A DNA stretch of 40,458 nucleotides, taken from JAIYDJ01 sp031400505 (GTDB lineage Bacteria; Pseudomonadota; Alphaproteobacteria; Rhodobacterales; Rhodobacteraceae). The stretch lies in contig JANNPZ010000041.1 of the NCBI GenBank assembly GCA_031400505.1, positions 1 through 40,458 of the forward strand, in the 5' to 3' direction. Numbering within the stretch: position 1 is the stretch's first letter; the number at the start of each line of letters is the position of its first letter. The position numbers and the translations under genes were made by a program. Shown here in pieces: positions 17,701 through 25,637 of this stretch. The notes under the pieces are model-generated. The model did not search any database and was not told the DNA's origin. It worked only from the letters and a program-made list of their open reading frames with translations.

Positions 17701-18192
17701 AACCGCGAGGGGCGCGAACGGTTGCTGACCGCCTTCGAGCAGGTCAACGCCAATTTTGCCACGCTGTTCACCCACCTGTTCGGCGGTGGAGAAGCGCGTC
17801 TGCTGCTGGTGGAATCCGACGATCCTCTGGACGCGGGGCTGGAAATCATGTGCCAGCCGCCCGGCAAGAAACTGGCGGTTCTAAGCCTTCTGTCGGGGGG
17901 CGAGCAGACGCTTACGGCGCTTGCGTTGATCTTTGGCGTCTTTCTTGCCAATCCAGCGCCGATCTGTGTGCTCGACGAGGTGGATGCGCCTCTCGACGAC
18001 GCCAATGTCACGCGTTTCTGTGACCTTCTGGACGAGATGAGCAGGCGCACCGACACGCGGTTTCTTGTCATCACGCACCACGCCGTCACAATGGCGCGGA
18101 TGGACCGGCTGTTTGGCGTAACAATGGCCGAACAGGGTGTTTCGCAACTGGTTTCGGTCGATCTGACCAAGGCCGCTGCACTGGTCGCGTGA
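14743..18192 (+). CDS. smc: chromosome segregation protein SMC
   Basis: 1149 aa from a TTG codon. SMC is the ATPase core of the bacterial condensin (with ScpA and ScpB) that compacts and segregates the chromosome. The N-terminal head has Walker A GPNGCGKSN at 31-39, and ALVRQGQISELISAKP is the Q-loop region. Long Ala/Glu/Arg-rich coiled coils flank a hinge around 500-620 (LEVQPGYEAALGAALADDL). The C-terminal head has the signature LLSGGEQTLTALALIF near 1050, Walker B VLDEVDAP near 1076, and the H-loop ITHHAVTM. Length is normal, with no frameshift. The stop abuts the convergent MOSC gene stop with no base between. scpA and scpB are not in the window. Confidence 0.97.
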   Translation: MRLTRLRLNGFKSFVDPTDLIIHDGLTGVVGPNGCGKSNLLEALRWVMGENRPTAMRGGGMEDVIFNGAASRGARAFAEVAVIIDNADRTAPAGFNDADQIEVTRRITRDAGSAYRVNSKEARARDVQMLFADASTGSHSPALVRQGQISELISAKPKARRRILEEAAGISGLYQRRHEAELRLSAAEQNLLRVDDVLEALAQQVSVLVRQAKQAARYREIGDALRQADGMLHYLRWRGADVARLEAEGALRLRLAEAGRAEVAARAAGEARQLAEDRLPALREAEAVAGAILQRLALQREALGIDEARARGAIDALQARLAQLGLDAEREAGLTRDAGEVMERLAWEVEQLARAHEGHEEALAEAGEASRVAAGVLGAAEAALSQATEDAARLAARHQSVQRLISDTRFVLERAEAEALRATTSVVAAERALAAARDALIGAEEAAQAAAILAESSEDALESADAARGRAQTREGEARAARSQAEGEAIALRAEVAALRRLVARESGSGAALLERLEVQPGYEAALGAALADDLRASEAAVGSGWRLFADYEKPQPLPPAARPLAAFVRAPPVLARRLSQIGLIEARVASQAQATLLPGQRLVSVSGDLWRWDGFVAGADAAPSAAAVQLQQINRLAALTRDLETVEARAEEAVAAHDQAQVRLADLVRADQMARDARRAAEARLAEAARVAARSEAECSLVQGRLDAALLAVARFEDEACEARQRLEDTTAGAEDLDDPKQAEQLVEQAKSAVETARVVMLTRRAALDERRRDGETRMRQRADALRDQAGWQTRAETAARRNRDLAERVAAAKADLADAEAVPEEIALQRESLTEGIDAAQARRRLAADALAAAETGFRNLVLAEREAERQAGDAREARARAEAQADAARQAVTLAGARIAEETSATPAQLLMTLKVDVDRMPAVDLLDADVARLKRQREALGAVNLRAEEDAKAVEAEYDTLAAEKLDLEEAIKKLRAGIASLNREGRERLLTAFEQVNANFATLFTHLFGGGEARLLLVESDDPLDAGLEIMCQPPGKKLAVLSLLSGGEQTLTALALIFGVFLANPAPICVLDEVDAPLDDANVTRFCDLLDEMSRRTDTRFLVITHHAVTMARMDRLFGVTMAEQGVSQLVSVDLTKAAALVA

Positions 18193-18750
18193 TCAGCGCA
18201 TCACCTGCAACCGGTCGCCGATGGCCACCTCGCCATCCTGTTCAACAGCGCACAGAATGCCGCGCAAACGTAGGGTCGGATGACCCGGCGCGGTGATCCA
18301 GTCCTTGGCTGCCTGCCCATAGCGGGCTTTCCATTTGACGCAGCCGTCGTTGAATTCGTCCGATACGCGCAGCGCGGCTGTGCCGGCGCGGATCAGGGTT
18401 CCGTCGGGCAGATTGTCTTCGCTGCAATCAAGATCCGCCACAATCGGATCGCCAGGGTGCGGGGTGTCGTCGCGATTGCGCCAGACCAGGTTCAGCACAC
18501 GGGTTGGCAAGATCGAGACCTGAATGCGCGGATCGGGCGACCCGTCGGCCAGCCGCAGCCATGGGGACGTCAGCCAGCGGTCTCCGGGTACGCCAGCCGC
18601 ACGGGTCAGGCGCAAGGTTTGCGGAAACTGCCGCTGGCCTGGCGCAGGGCGAAAACACAGCAGGGTCACGGGTGCATCGGTTCGTGGTGCTGCAAGAACA
18701 TGCGGCAAGGCGGCGGAAAGTTCGTTGGCGTTGACAGGGTCAAAGCGCAT
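18193..18750 (-). CDS. MOSC-domain protein
   Basis: 185 aa, a stand-alone MOSC (molybdenum cofactor sulfurase C-terminal) domain. Conserved pieces are TRAAGVPGDRWL, RIQVSILPTRVLNLV, DLDCSEDNLPDGTL and the Cys-bearing DEFNDGCVKWKARYG. MOSC proteins handle sulfur or bind molybdenum cofactor, as in YiiM and the mARC proteins; this one's substrate is unknown. The start overlaps the end of the lytic transglycosylase gene by 11 bp, so it is transcribed with it, and its stop abuts smc. Confidence 0.85.
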   Translation of the reverse strand: MRFDPVNANELSAALPHVLAAPRTDAPVTLLCFRPAPGQRQFPQTLRLTRAAGVPGDRWLTSPWLRLADGSPDPRIQVSILPTRVLNLVWRNRDDTPHPGDPIVADLDCSEDNLPDGTLIRAGTAALRVSDEFNDGCVKWKARYGQAAKDWITAPGHPTLRLRGILCAVEQDGEVAIGDRLQVMR

Positions 18751-19906
18751 TCAGCAACTCTGCGTTGGGCCAGGCATCTGCAGGCAACCCCAGGCGAAGC
18801 TGTTCCTTTTGCACGGCTGTGCGTGTGGCGGCCCCAAGAATGCCGTCGATCTTTCCGACGTCATGCCCACGCTGACCAAGCTTGGTCTGCAACGCCTGCA
18901 TCTGGTCCATCGATAAAGCCGGGTCGGGGGTGCCTTGGGTGTAGGGGGCTGCGCCTTCAAGTCGGGTCGCGAAATAGGCGGCGGTCGTCACATAGACAAA
19001 GCTTTTGTTCCATTCAAACAGCACCCGATAGTTCGGATAGGCAAGAAAGGCCGGTCCCTTGCGCCCTTGGGGCAAAAGCACAGAGGCAGGAAGATCTGGC
19101 AGGGTGCCCATCCGCGGCTCGATGCCCATCGCCGCCCATTCGGCAGTCGGCAATTCGGTGCCGAGCCCTGTTTTCGACCAATCCATGGTTTCCGGAAGCG
19201 ATATCTCTTGCAGCCACGGCTCGCCCGCGCGCCATCCGTGATGTTGCAGCAAGGCCGCCCCGGACAACAACGCATCCGGCGGACTTGTCTTGAGGCTGAT
19301 GATCCCGTCGCCGTCACCGTCCTGCCCACGTTCAAGGATGTCATCGGGCAGCATCTGGACCATGCCGATCTCTCCTGCCCATGCGCCTGTCGTACTCGCC
19401 GGGTCCATGCCGCCGGCCGCCGTCAGCCGGATCGCAGAGAGAACCTGCGGCTGAAACAACTCGGGGCGCCGGCAGTCATGCGCCAGCGTCAGCAGGGCGT
19501 TGCGGGTGTTGAAGTCGCCCTGAACTGCGCCGAAGTCGGTTTCGAATGCCCAGAATGCCAGCAGGATCCCGCGCGAAACACCGAACTCTGCCCGCGCCCG
19601 ATCAAACGTACCACTGTATTTCTGCGCTGCAGCAAGGCCGTTCTGCAAGCGGGATTTCGAAATCAGGCTTTTGGAAAAGTCGAGGAACGTCTTGCGAAAC
19701 ACTCCCTGAGACCGGTCAGCCTCAAGTACCGACACGTCCTGCCGCGCGCCTTTGAAAAACTCTTTCACCGAATCGGCAGGCAGATTCGCGGCTTGCGCTT
19801 CCTCGGTCATCGCGGCCACGAACGCCGAAAAATCCCCACTGCACGGCGCGGCCTGCACTGGCGTGGCAAGGCAGGCGGCAAAAAACGGGATCAGGATCAG
19901 ACGCAT
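18740..19906 (-). CDS. lytic murein transglycosylase (MltB/SLT_2 family) with peptidoglycan-binding domain
   Basis: 388 aa from ATG at 19906 behind GGAG. A Sec signal peptide (MRLILIPFFAACLATPVQA) exports it to the periplasm; no lipobox is seen. It cleaves the MurNAc-GlcNAc bond of peptidoglycan with 1,6-anhydro formation. The catalytic Glu122 is in LLAFWAFETDFGAVQG; SRLQNGLAAAQKYSGTFDRA, GEIGMVQMLPDDI and the YPNYRVLFEWNKS segment mark SLT_2. Residues about 330-388 (LSMDQMQALQTKLGQRGHDV) form a PG_binding_1 domain. Co-transcribed with the MOSC gene by overlap; no functional link known. Confidence 0.93.
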   Translation of the reverse strand: MRLILIPFFAACLATPVQAAPCSGDFSAFVAAMTEEAQAANLPADSVKEFFKGARQDVSVLEADRSQGVFRKTFLDFSKSLISKSRLQNGLAAAQKYSGTFDRARAEFGVSRGILLAFWAFETDFGAVQGDFNTRNALLTLAHDCRRPELFQPQVLSAIRLTAAGGMDPASTTGAWAGEIGMVQMLPDDILERGQDGDGDGIISLKTSPPDALLSGAALLQHHGWRAGEPWLQEISLPETMDWSKTGLGTELPTAEWAAMGIEPRMGTLPDLPASVLLPQGRKGPAFLAYPNYRVLFEWNKSFVYVTTAAYFATRLEGAAPYTQGTPDPALSMDQMQALQTKLGQRGHDVGKIDGILGAATRTAVQKEQLRLGLPADAWPNAELLNAL

Positions 19907-20082
19907 GACAACTCCGGGTTGGATAAATTCAACCTAGCAAGAAACGCACAGGCGTAAAGCGGCCTTTGCCACGCGGTGAATGTGACTTCTTCGTCACGTG
20001 ATGTACACTTCGTCATCAGCCCGTGAAGTTGCCTTGATATTAACCATTTCGGCGCCAGGCTGGAGCCTGTGGGGGGCGTCAC

Positions 20083-20439
20083 ATGCTGGAATTCTTGCCA
20101 AAGGAAGTTCGCGACGGGCTGGAAGCGGCCCGCAGGCGTGCAGTCAAACGCAAGGCCCGGTTGCGGGTTCAGGTAGGTGCTGCAATCTTTCCGGTGCTGC
20201 AGCTTTCGGACCATGCGATGGAACTGGATGCAAGTCTTACGCCGCATCTGCGCGGTCTGGTCGATCTTTTCGACGGGGCGCGGCATATCGCGCAATGCCT
20301 CATCGTGGCATCAACGCAAGAAAACGGCGTTCTGATCTGTGAATTCAAACGGCTGACCAATGTGACCGAAGGCCCGGCTCTGGACTATTGGCGTGACGAG
20401 AACGCGCCGGTGGCGTTTTTGACAAAAGGCCGTATCTGA
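20083..20439 (+). CDS. conserved hypothetical protein
   Basis: 118 aa from ATG at 20083, with a G-rich stretch (GGGGGG) as ribosome site. No signal peptide or membrane helix. It starts with a basic amphipathic helix (MLEFLPKEVRDGLEAARRRA), followed by a beta-rich core (LRVQVGAAIFPVLQLSDHAM, LRGLVDLFDGARHIAQCLIV) and an acidic end. The small basic-plus-beta build is loosely like PilZ-type proteins, but no RxxxR...DxSxxG motif is visible, so I do not make that call. I recall similar proteins in other Rhodobacterales. Function unknown. Alone on its strand between a divergent and a convergent neighbour. Confidence 0.75.
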   Translation: MLEFLPKEVRDGLEAARRRAVKRKARLRVQVGAAIFPVLQLSDHAMELDASLTPHLRGLVDLFDGARHIAQCLIVASTQENGVLICEFKRLTNVTEGPALDYWRDENAPVAFLTKGRI

Positions 20440-20569
20440 CGCCTGCGGACCCAGCGGGTTGATCGGACCTAAACTTGTGCCACAGATCTCGGCAGTCGCC
20501 CCGGACCCTGTTGGATATCCGGTCGCCAAATGTCGGTCCTGACCGGGGCCCACGGGCTTTCCCGGACAC

Positions 20570-20944
20570 CTATCCGGCTGTTTCCAGGCAATGCCGCCGG
20601 AAGGCGCGTTTGAGCATGTCGAGTTCTGCGCGCAGCAGATCGACTTCAGCCTGGATATCGTCTTCCATCGCTACCCCGGTGATCAGGGTGAAATGGCCCA
20701 ATTTCTCGCCGCTGGCCTGATCGCGGATCACGAAGGATTGCACGCCGTCTGACAGCATCTCTGCCGGGATCGGCACCCGAACGGCATAGTCGCCCGGTCG
20801 CGTGTCGATTGGCATGACGGTCACGCCAGAGAGTTGGGTATCGTGCAGTGTGACCTGCAGCACCGGTGCTGCCCCGCCGCCTGTCAGCACGCCCTCCCAT
20901 GCGCCGGCGCGGATGCGGGTCTTGGTCAGGGTCAGATCGCGCAT
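20570..20944 (-). CDS. conserved hypothetical protein, possible partner of the upstream DUF6478-type protein
   Basis: 124 aa, ATG at 20944 with GAGG 5 nt upstream. The start is 7 bp past the stop of the DUF6478-type gene, so both are in one transcript. The chain looks like a beta-sandwich (WEGVLTGGGAAPVLQVTLHD, VRVPIPAEMLSDGVQSFVIR), then a coiled helix (EDDIQAEVDLLRAELDMLKR) ending at the C-terminus. No signal peptide, membrane helix or catalytic motif is visible. The terminal helix could mediate oligomers. Function unknown. Confidence 0.72.
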   Translation of the reverse strand: MRDLTLTKTRIRAGAWEGVLTGGGAAPVLQVTLHDTQLSGVTVMPIDTRPGDYAVRVPIPAEMLSDGVQSFVIRDQASGEKLGHFTLITGVAMEDDIQAEVDLLRAELDMLKRAFRRHCLETAG

Positions 20945-20951
20945 GTCGGCC

Positions 20952-21746
20952 TCATAGTTCTGCCCGGGGGCGACGCGAAAAAGTGACGTCGCGCAGGATG
21001 ATCTGGTTCATTTCCGGGCCTTCGAAAATCAGGTCGATCCACAGCTTTTCAATACGCTTTTCGTTGACCTTCGAATAAGCGAGGTCGAATTCGACCGCCA
21101 CCTCTTCTTCGTTCAACGGCAGTTCGCGCACGATCTGTTCGACGTTGGGCCCGTGTTTTATGTTCAGTCTGGCAAAAATCTCCAGCGGTTTTTCCATTTC
21201 GACGATCACGTCCATCCGCAAGAGGTGCTTCAGTTTCAGCCCCCGCGCAGCCTCTTCAGGCAAGTCGATCACGAGGCTCAGAAACGAGCCGTCAAAGCGG
21301 AACACATCCATTCGAAAGCCAAAGGGGGCGATATCGGCCGCGCGCGTGTTGCGCAGCTGGCGCACTGTAAGTTCCGACCGGCGGCAGTCGTGAAAAATCG
21401 TTGCGCCGTCGCAAACCGGGGCTTTGCCAAGAACGGATGAAAAACCTGGAACCGGGATCGGGCCTTTCCAAAGGTCGGGTCGCCAGGACCAATCGGTGCC
21501 CATCGGCTTTCGCATGACGTTCGATCCGATGACCGGCAAGGCAAGCCGATGTTCGGCAGTTTGGATCACGCGGTCCAGGTTGCGGCGCAACCCGCGGGCG
21601 CGCGACCGCAACATCCGCAGGGTTTCAAGATCGGTCTGGTTCGCATGTTCCGCCGCCGTTGCCCAGCGTCGAAGTGCCCGCTTGTGCAGGAACCCTTCGA
21701 TCAGCCGTGCCATACGTCCTGCCATTGTCGCGTGTATCCTGTTCAT
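20952..21746 (-). CDS. DUF6478-type protein
   Basis: 264 aa from ATG at 21746 (MNRIHATMAGRMARLIEGFL); ATG at 21725 is an alternative start with a better-spaced AGGA. The TTG at 21785 is less likely. The basic N-terminal helix is followed by a core with DWSWRPDLWKGPIPVPGFSS, ATIFHDCRRSELTVRQLRN and a beta-rich C-terminal half ending LWIDLIFEGPEMNQIILRDV. I recognise this from Rhodobacteraceae as the family now called DUF6478; no function is established. No signal peptide. It sits first in a two-gene unit with the 124 aa unknown. Confidence 0.75.
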   Translation of the reverse strand: MNRIHATMAGRMARLIEGFLHKRALRRWATAAEHANQTDLETLRMLRSRARGLRRNLDRVIQTAEHRLALPVIGSNVMRKPMGTDWSWRPDLWKGPIPVPGFSSVLGKAPVCDGATIFHDCRRSELTVRQLRNTRAADIAPFGFRMDVFRFDGSFLSLVIDLPEEAARGLKLKHLLRMDVIVEMEKPLEIFARLNIKHGPNVEQIVRELPLNEEEVAVEFDLAYSKVNEKRIEKLWIDLIFEGPEMNQIILRDVTFSRRPRAEL

Positions 21747-21883
21747 TGGCCTGCGTTTGTCAGATTGTTGACCAAAAATGAACAATTAATGTATCGCGCC
21801 TTTCCCGTGCTGACTCCACCCCAAAGCCGCCCCTGGCGCGTAAAATCCGCAGCCGAGACGTTCTGTGATCGCAAATTCGGGGT

Positions 21884-22486
21884 TCAGTTGGTGCGGCGCA
21901 AAGCAGCCAGTGTCGAATCGACAAGGATGCGACCCTCGCTTTGCGCCAAAGGCGTGCCCTGCGCCCCGTTCGCCGAAATGGTGACAAGCCGTCCGTTCAA
22001 CCCCACGACGGCCCGCCAATAGTCACCCGCCGCGCGGTCTTGCAGGTGCAAAAGATAGGCGTCGCCGACGCCCACGGCCTCGACCACCGCGACGTCCCCC
22101 GCCCGACCCATGCGGCTCAGGGTTGCTCGTCCCTCGGATGACGTGAAATAGGTGGTAAGAGCGGCCCCACCTGCCGCGAGCACCCCTGACGATGCCGTCG
22201 GTCCGACGGCCACGGTCAGCAGTGCAGGTGTTACGCCCAGCGCATCTTTGCAGCGGCCCAAAAGAACCACCGCCGTGTCGCCCAGTTCACGCGTCGCCGC
22301 GGGATCGACGCAGTAGCCGTGCGGACCTGCAACCCTTATCGCCCCGTCAAGCAAAGTTGCAGGCTGTCTTGACAGCGACACTTGCGTTGAAACCGCCGTG
22401 GTCTGGCAGGCAGGCAGCGTCAAAAAGACAAAAAGGCCAAATATGGGTCCGGAAAAGCGCGGGAGCTGCGTGGCAAGCAAGTTCAT
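21884..22486 (-). CDS. hypothetical lipoprotein
   Basis: 200 aa from ATG at 22486; upstream in-frame codons would add residues before the signal peptide and are rejected. The signal ends in lipobox LPAC with Cys27, so it should be lipid-anchored. The mature part has GYCVDPAATRELGDTAVVLL, GRCKDA, a short hydrophobic SSGVLAAGGAALTTYFTSSE, and a C-terminal segment VGLNGRLVTISANGAQGTPL with LVDSTLAALRRTN. Three cysteines after the lipid Cys are rare and could form disulfides. I recall homologs in Rhodobacteraceae with unhelpful names; no function can be given. Divergent from the M23 peptidase gene. Confidence 0.7.
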   Translation of the reverse strand: MNLLATQLPRFSGPIFGLFVFLTLPACQTTAVSTQVSLSRQPATLLDGAIRVAGPHGYCVDPAATRELGDTAVVLLGRCKDALGVTPALLTVAVGPTASSGVLAAGGAALTTYFTSSEGRATLSRMGRAGDVAVVEAVGVGDAYLLHLQDRAAGDYWRAVVGLNGRLVTISANGAQGTPLAQSEGRILVDSTLAALRRTN

Positions 22487-22695
22487 CGTGGGACACTCTG
22501 GCAAGGCATTCTGGCTTTTCATAAGGGATGCCGGCATTTGCGGCAAGCGGTGCGGGGTGTCGGGGTGCAAATGGCGCATGCGCCTGAATGGGGATAAGGA
22601 GCCGTCGCCGAGACTGTGACGACACTCCGAAAGCATGCTGGACAGGGCGACCGGACTGTGGCCGAGTGTTGCGGGCCCGCAAAGGAAAGCCGTCC

Positions 22696-23598
22696 ATGAA
22701 AAGCAATCCCGACGTTCTGCGCACTGCCCGACTGCTGACTGGAGCGCCGGATCTTTATGCAGCCCTGCGCTCAGCATCGGCTCACGGGGCCGCGCCGCTG
22801 CCCGAGGTTATTCTGGCCCTGGAAATGGTCGATCCCGTCGCCGCCACAAGGTTGCGGTCGGTGGATGCAGGGTTGCTGGCAGCGGTGCAACGGGTGGGTG
22901 CCGGTGGGGCTGCCATTGACACGGCGTCGGATGTGATGGGCTATCTTGCAATGACCCCGGCTGCCCCGCTGTTTCAGCCGGATGTTGCGACATGTCGGAC
23001 TTGCGCCTTGCCGACCGCAGGGCAGGTGCCCGGGATGCCCGCGTTTTCTGATCGGGCGTTTGACGACTGGTTTTCCGCGCAAGGCGTGCTTTACGGGCTG
23101 GGGTCCTATGGTGAATACCGCACAGTCTATCAAACAGACCAGTTCGCCGATGCCGCCAGCGCAGAGCGACGCTGCCTGCATCTTGGCATTGATGTCTTTG
23201 CCGTCACTGGCACGCCAATTCATGCGCCGTTGGATGGTAGGGTGCTGTATGTGACCTACAACGCCGATCATTTGGATTATGGCCACACGCTGATCCTGCG
23301 CCACGACGCGGGGCCGGCGCCGTTCTTTACGCTCTATGGCCATCTGGGGGCCAGTTTGCCGACCCTGCTTGCGCCGGGCGATCCGGTGCGCGCCGGGCAA
23401 CAGATCGGTCATCTGGGCGATTGGCATGAAAACGGCGGCTGGGCGGCGCATGTGCATTTTCAGGTGATGACCGACATGCTGGCACAAACGGACGGCAACT
23501 TCTTTGGGGTGGGCCACCAAAGCCTTTGGGATGTCTGGTCTTCCATCTGCCCGAACCCGAACCTGATCCTGCGCATTCCGCAAGAGCGGTTCGGGTAG
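22696..23598 (+). CDS. stand-alone M23-family peptidase
   Basis: 300 aa from ATG at 22696 with AAAGGAAAG upstream. M23 (LytM) enzymes are zinc endopeptidases that cut peptidoglycan cross-links. The zinc and catalytic residues are present: His162 and Asp166 in LHLGIDVF, His216 in TLYGHL, and His252/His254 in AHVHFQV. The core from about 155 on, ending in SSICPNPNLILRIP, matches the M23 domain that in other alphaproteobacteria I recall between a kinase-like domain and a class III aminotransferase in one fused polypeptide. Here neither partner is present. No signal peptide is visible, which is odd for a peptidoglycan enzyme. An MFS gene follows. Confidence 0.82.
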   Translation: MKSNPDVLRTARLLTGAPDLYAALRSASAHGAAPLPEVILALEMVDPVAATRLRSVDAGLLAAVQRVGAGGAAIDTASDVMGYLAMTPAAPLFQPDVATCRTCALPTAGQVPGMPAFSDRAFDDWFSAQGVLYGLGSYGEYRTVYQTDQFADAASAERRCLHLGIDVFAVTGTPIHAPLDGRVLYVTYNADHLDYGHTLILRHDAGPAPFFTLYGHLGASLPTLLAPGDPVRAGQQIGHLGDWHENGGWAAHVHFQVMTDMLAQTDGNFFGVGHQSLWDVWSSICPNPNLILRIPQERFG

Positions 23599-23701
23599 GG
23601 GCCGGCTTTTCCGCTACGACCTGCGGGCCGCCAAGGCTATTGCGGTTGACAAGCCCGGTCTGTGCGCAGTTGCTCTGCCCAAAGTTGTAGCGAGGCATTT
23701 C

Positions 23702-24871
23702 ATGATGAGCACGGGCAAGGCGGGGCAGCAATCGAACCGGGCATTGTGGGCCTTGCTGATCGGCAATCTGTTGATCGGCACCGGAGTGTTGCTGCCTGCG
23801 GGTCTGCTGTCGGTGATGATGGCCGATCTGGGGGTCGAGGCGGGTCGGGCAGGTCTGCTGATCACGATCGGCGGTCTGGTGGTGGGCTTTGGCGCGCCCC
23901 TGTTGGCGGGACTGACATCGCAGGTGGATCGGCGGATGCTGTTGTCGCTGGCGTTGGGACTTTACGTGGCGGGTCATGCCCTTGCGGCGATCACCAGCGA
24001 TTTCACCCTGCTGCTGGTGTTTCGGGCGTTGACGGTGGTGGGGGCTGCAATCTTTACCCCGCAGGCCGCGGCAACGGTCGGGTTGCTGGTTCCGGCAGAG
24101 CGTCGGGGCGGGGCGATTGCCTTCATCTTCATCGGCTGGTCATTGGCGTCAGTGCTGGGCATCCCCATCGGCTCGCTGTTGGGCGACGCTGTCGGGTGGC
24201 GGGCGACCTTTCTGGGGATGGCGGGGCTTTCGGCGGTGGGTGTGGTGCTGGTGTTGTCGGCTGTTCCGGCCAGATTGCGGGTGCAGCCGCTCGCCTGGGC
24301 ATCGTGGGTAAAGGTGTTGGGCGATCTGCGTCTATTATGCGTGCTGGCCGTGACGCTGTTTGCGATGGCGGGGCAATTTACCCTGTTCACCTATGTCTCT
24401 CCGATTTTGACAAAGGTCTATGGGCTGGGGGCCGATGTGGTGGGGTTGACCTTTCTGGCCAGCGGGGTTGCAGGGGTAGCGGGCAATTTTGCCGCCGTAC
24501 GGCTTGCGGGAAGGTTCGGGATTGAGCGCGGCATTCTGCTGGCACTCTTGCTGGTGTGCGGCGGGCTTTTGACCATCGCGACGGGCTGGGGCAGCTATGG
24601 GGCGTTTCTGCTGGGGGTCTGTCTGTGGGGGCTGGGCGGGTTTGCCGCGAACTCTTTGCAGCAAAGTCGATTGGTGGGGATGGCCCCGGCGCTGGCATCG
24701 GCAACGGTCGCGCTGAACACTTCTGTGGTTTATCTGGGCCAATCCCTCGGGTCGGCCGTTGGCGGGCAGTTGATTGCCGAAGGGCCAGGTCCGCGAATCG
24801 CGCTGGCCGGGGCGGCGTTTGCGGCGTTTGCGGTCGGATTGACGGTGCTGGCGCAGGGTTGGCGTCGCTAG
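23702..24871 (+). CDS. MFS transporter, DHA1-like
   Basis: 389 aa with about 12 hydrophobic segments, the normal size for a drug/sugar-type major facilitator. Start ATG at 23702 behind GAGG; ATG three bases later is equally possible. LTSQVDRRMLLSLALGLYVA is the loop 2-3 signature, and GWSLASVLGIPIGSLLGDAV is the motif C-like antiporter segment in helix 5. Substrate cannot be told; the pattern resembles proton-driven exporters such as chloramphenicol/arabinose efflux proteins. It follows the M23 gene by 103 bp and converges on the molybdopterin oxidoreductase gene. Confidence 0.9.
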   Translation: MMSTGKAGQQSNRALWALLIGNLLIGTGVLLPAGLLSVMMADLGVEAGRAGLLITIGGLVVGFGAPLLAGLTSQVDRRMLLSLALGLYVAGHALAAITSDFTLLLVFRALTVVGAAIFTPQAAATVGLLVPAERRGGAIAFIFIGWSLASVLGIPIGSLLGDAVGWRATFLGMAGLSAVGVVLVLSAVPARLRVQPLAWASWVKVLGDLRLLCVLAVTLFAMAGQFTLFTYVSPILTKVYGLGADVVGLTFLASGVAGVAGNFAAVRLAGRFGIERGILLALLLVCGGLLTIATGWGSYGAFLLGVCLWGLGGFAANSLQQSRLVGMAPALASATVALNTSVVYLGQSLGSAVGGQLIAEGPGPRIALAGAAFAAFAVGLTVLAQGWRR

Positions 24872-24875
24872 GGCG

Positions 24876-25637
24876 TCAGATGCCTGCGTACCATTCGTAG
24901 CCCCGGTCGGCCCAGTAGCTGCCGCGGCCACGCCCCAACCCTGCAAAGCTGTCGACGAGTTCGATGGTGTGGACATACTTTGCCATCTTGTACCCGAGTT
25001 GCCGTTCGACCCGAAGTCGCAGCGGGGCACCGTTCGCGATCGGCAGGGGGGCGTCGTTCATGTCGTAGGCAAGGATCGTCTGCGGATGAAGGGCGTCGAT
25101 CAGATCGATGCTTTCGTAGTAAAGGACTTCGCCTGACAGGCTGCGCTCAATGGCGTCATAGCAGTGAAACACCGCATACCGCACCTGCACCCGGGGCTGC
25201 GCCAGATCCAGCACCGCCGCCAGCGGCACGCCTTTCCACTTGGCGATGCAAGACCATCCCTCCACGCAGTCATGCCGGGTGATCTGCGTGCGCGAGGGCA
25301 AGCGGCGCAGGTCGGCATAGGACAGGCTTTGCGTCTGCGCCACCAGTCCGGTGACGGTCAGGCGATAGTCGGCAAAACCGCCCTGCAACATCGACTGGTA
25401 GCTTGCACTGGTCGGATTGACGGATCCGTTCGGATGCTGGCTTTGCCGGATGTCGGCTTGGGTGTATTCGGGCGCAAGACGGTCGCCCAAAAGCGCGCGT
25501 TGCGCCCGGTAGGTCAACGTGGACGCGCTTTCGAACAGCGCGCGCAGCGGGCCTGTCGCCGTCGCATCATCCAGCAGCTTGCAACCCGACAAGGCCAGCG
25601 CGGCCCCCCCCAGCAACAGGTTGCGACGATCAAGCAT
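24876..25637 (-). CDS. molybdopterin-dependent oxidoreductase, Tat-exported lipoprotein
   Basis: 253 aa from ATG at 25637, chosen for GGAGGT just upstream (25642-25647). The N-terminus MLDRRNLLLGGAALALSGC has both a twin-arginine pair (Arg4, Arg5) and a lipobox with Cys19, so the folded, cofactor-loaded protein is probably exported by Tat and anchored to the membrane. The core is the sulfite-oxidase/YedY fold: ITRHDCVEGWSCIAKWKGVP has the molybdenum-ligand Cys124, and NGAPLRLRVERQLGYKMAKY is the conserved late part. The start overlaps the end of the cytochrome b gene by 8 bp. Together they form a two-subunit periplasmic reductase or oxidase; the substrate is unknown. It is shorter than typical MsrP. 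Confidence 0.88.
   Translation of the reverse strand: MLDRRNLLLGGAALALSGCKLLDDATATGPLRALFESASTLTYRAQRALLGDRLAPEYTQADIRQSQHPNGSVNPTSASYQSMLQGGFADYRLTVTGLVAQTQSLSYADLRRLPSRTQITRHDCVEGWSCIAKWKGVPLAAVLDLAQPRVQVRYAVFHCYDAIERSLSGEVLYYESIDLIDALHPQTILAYDMNDAPLPIANGAPLRLRVERQLGYKMAKYVHTIELVDSFAGLGRGRGSYWADRGYEWYAGI

Noticed and set aside
19982..20015. GTGAC/GTCAC repeat and twice-repeated CTTCGTCA ahead of the 118 aa gene as operator
   Set aside because: Short and imperfect; no regulator nearby and easily due to chance.
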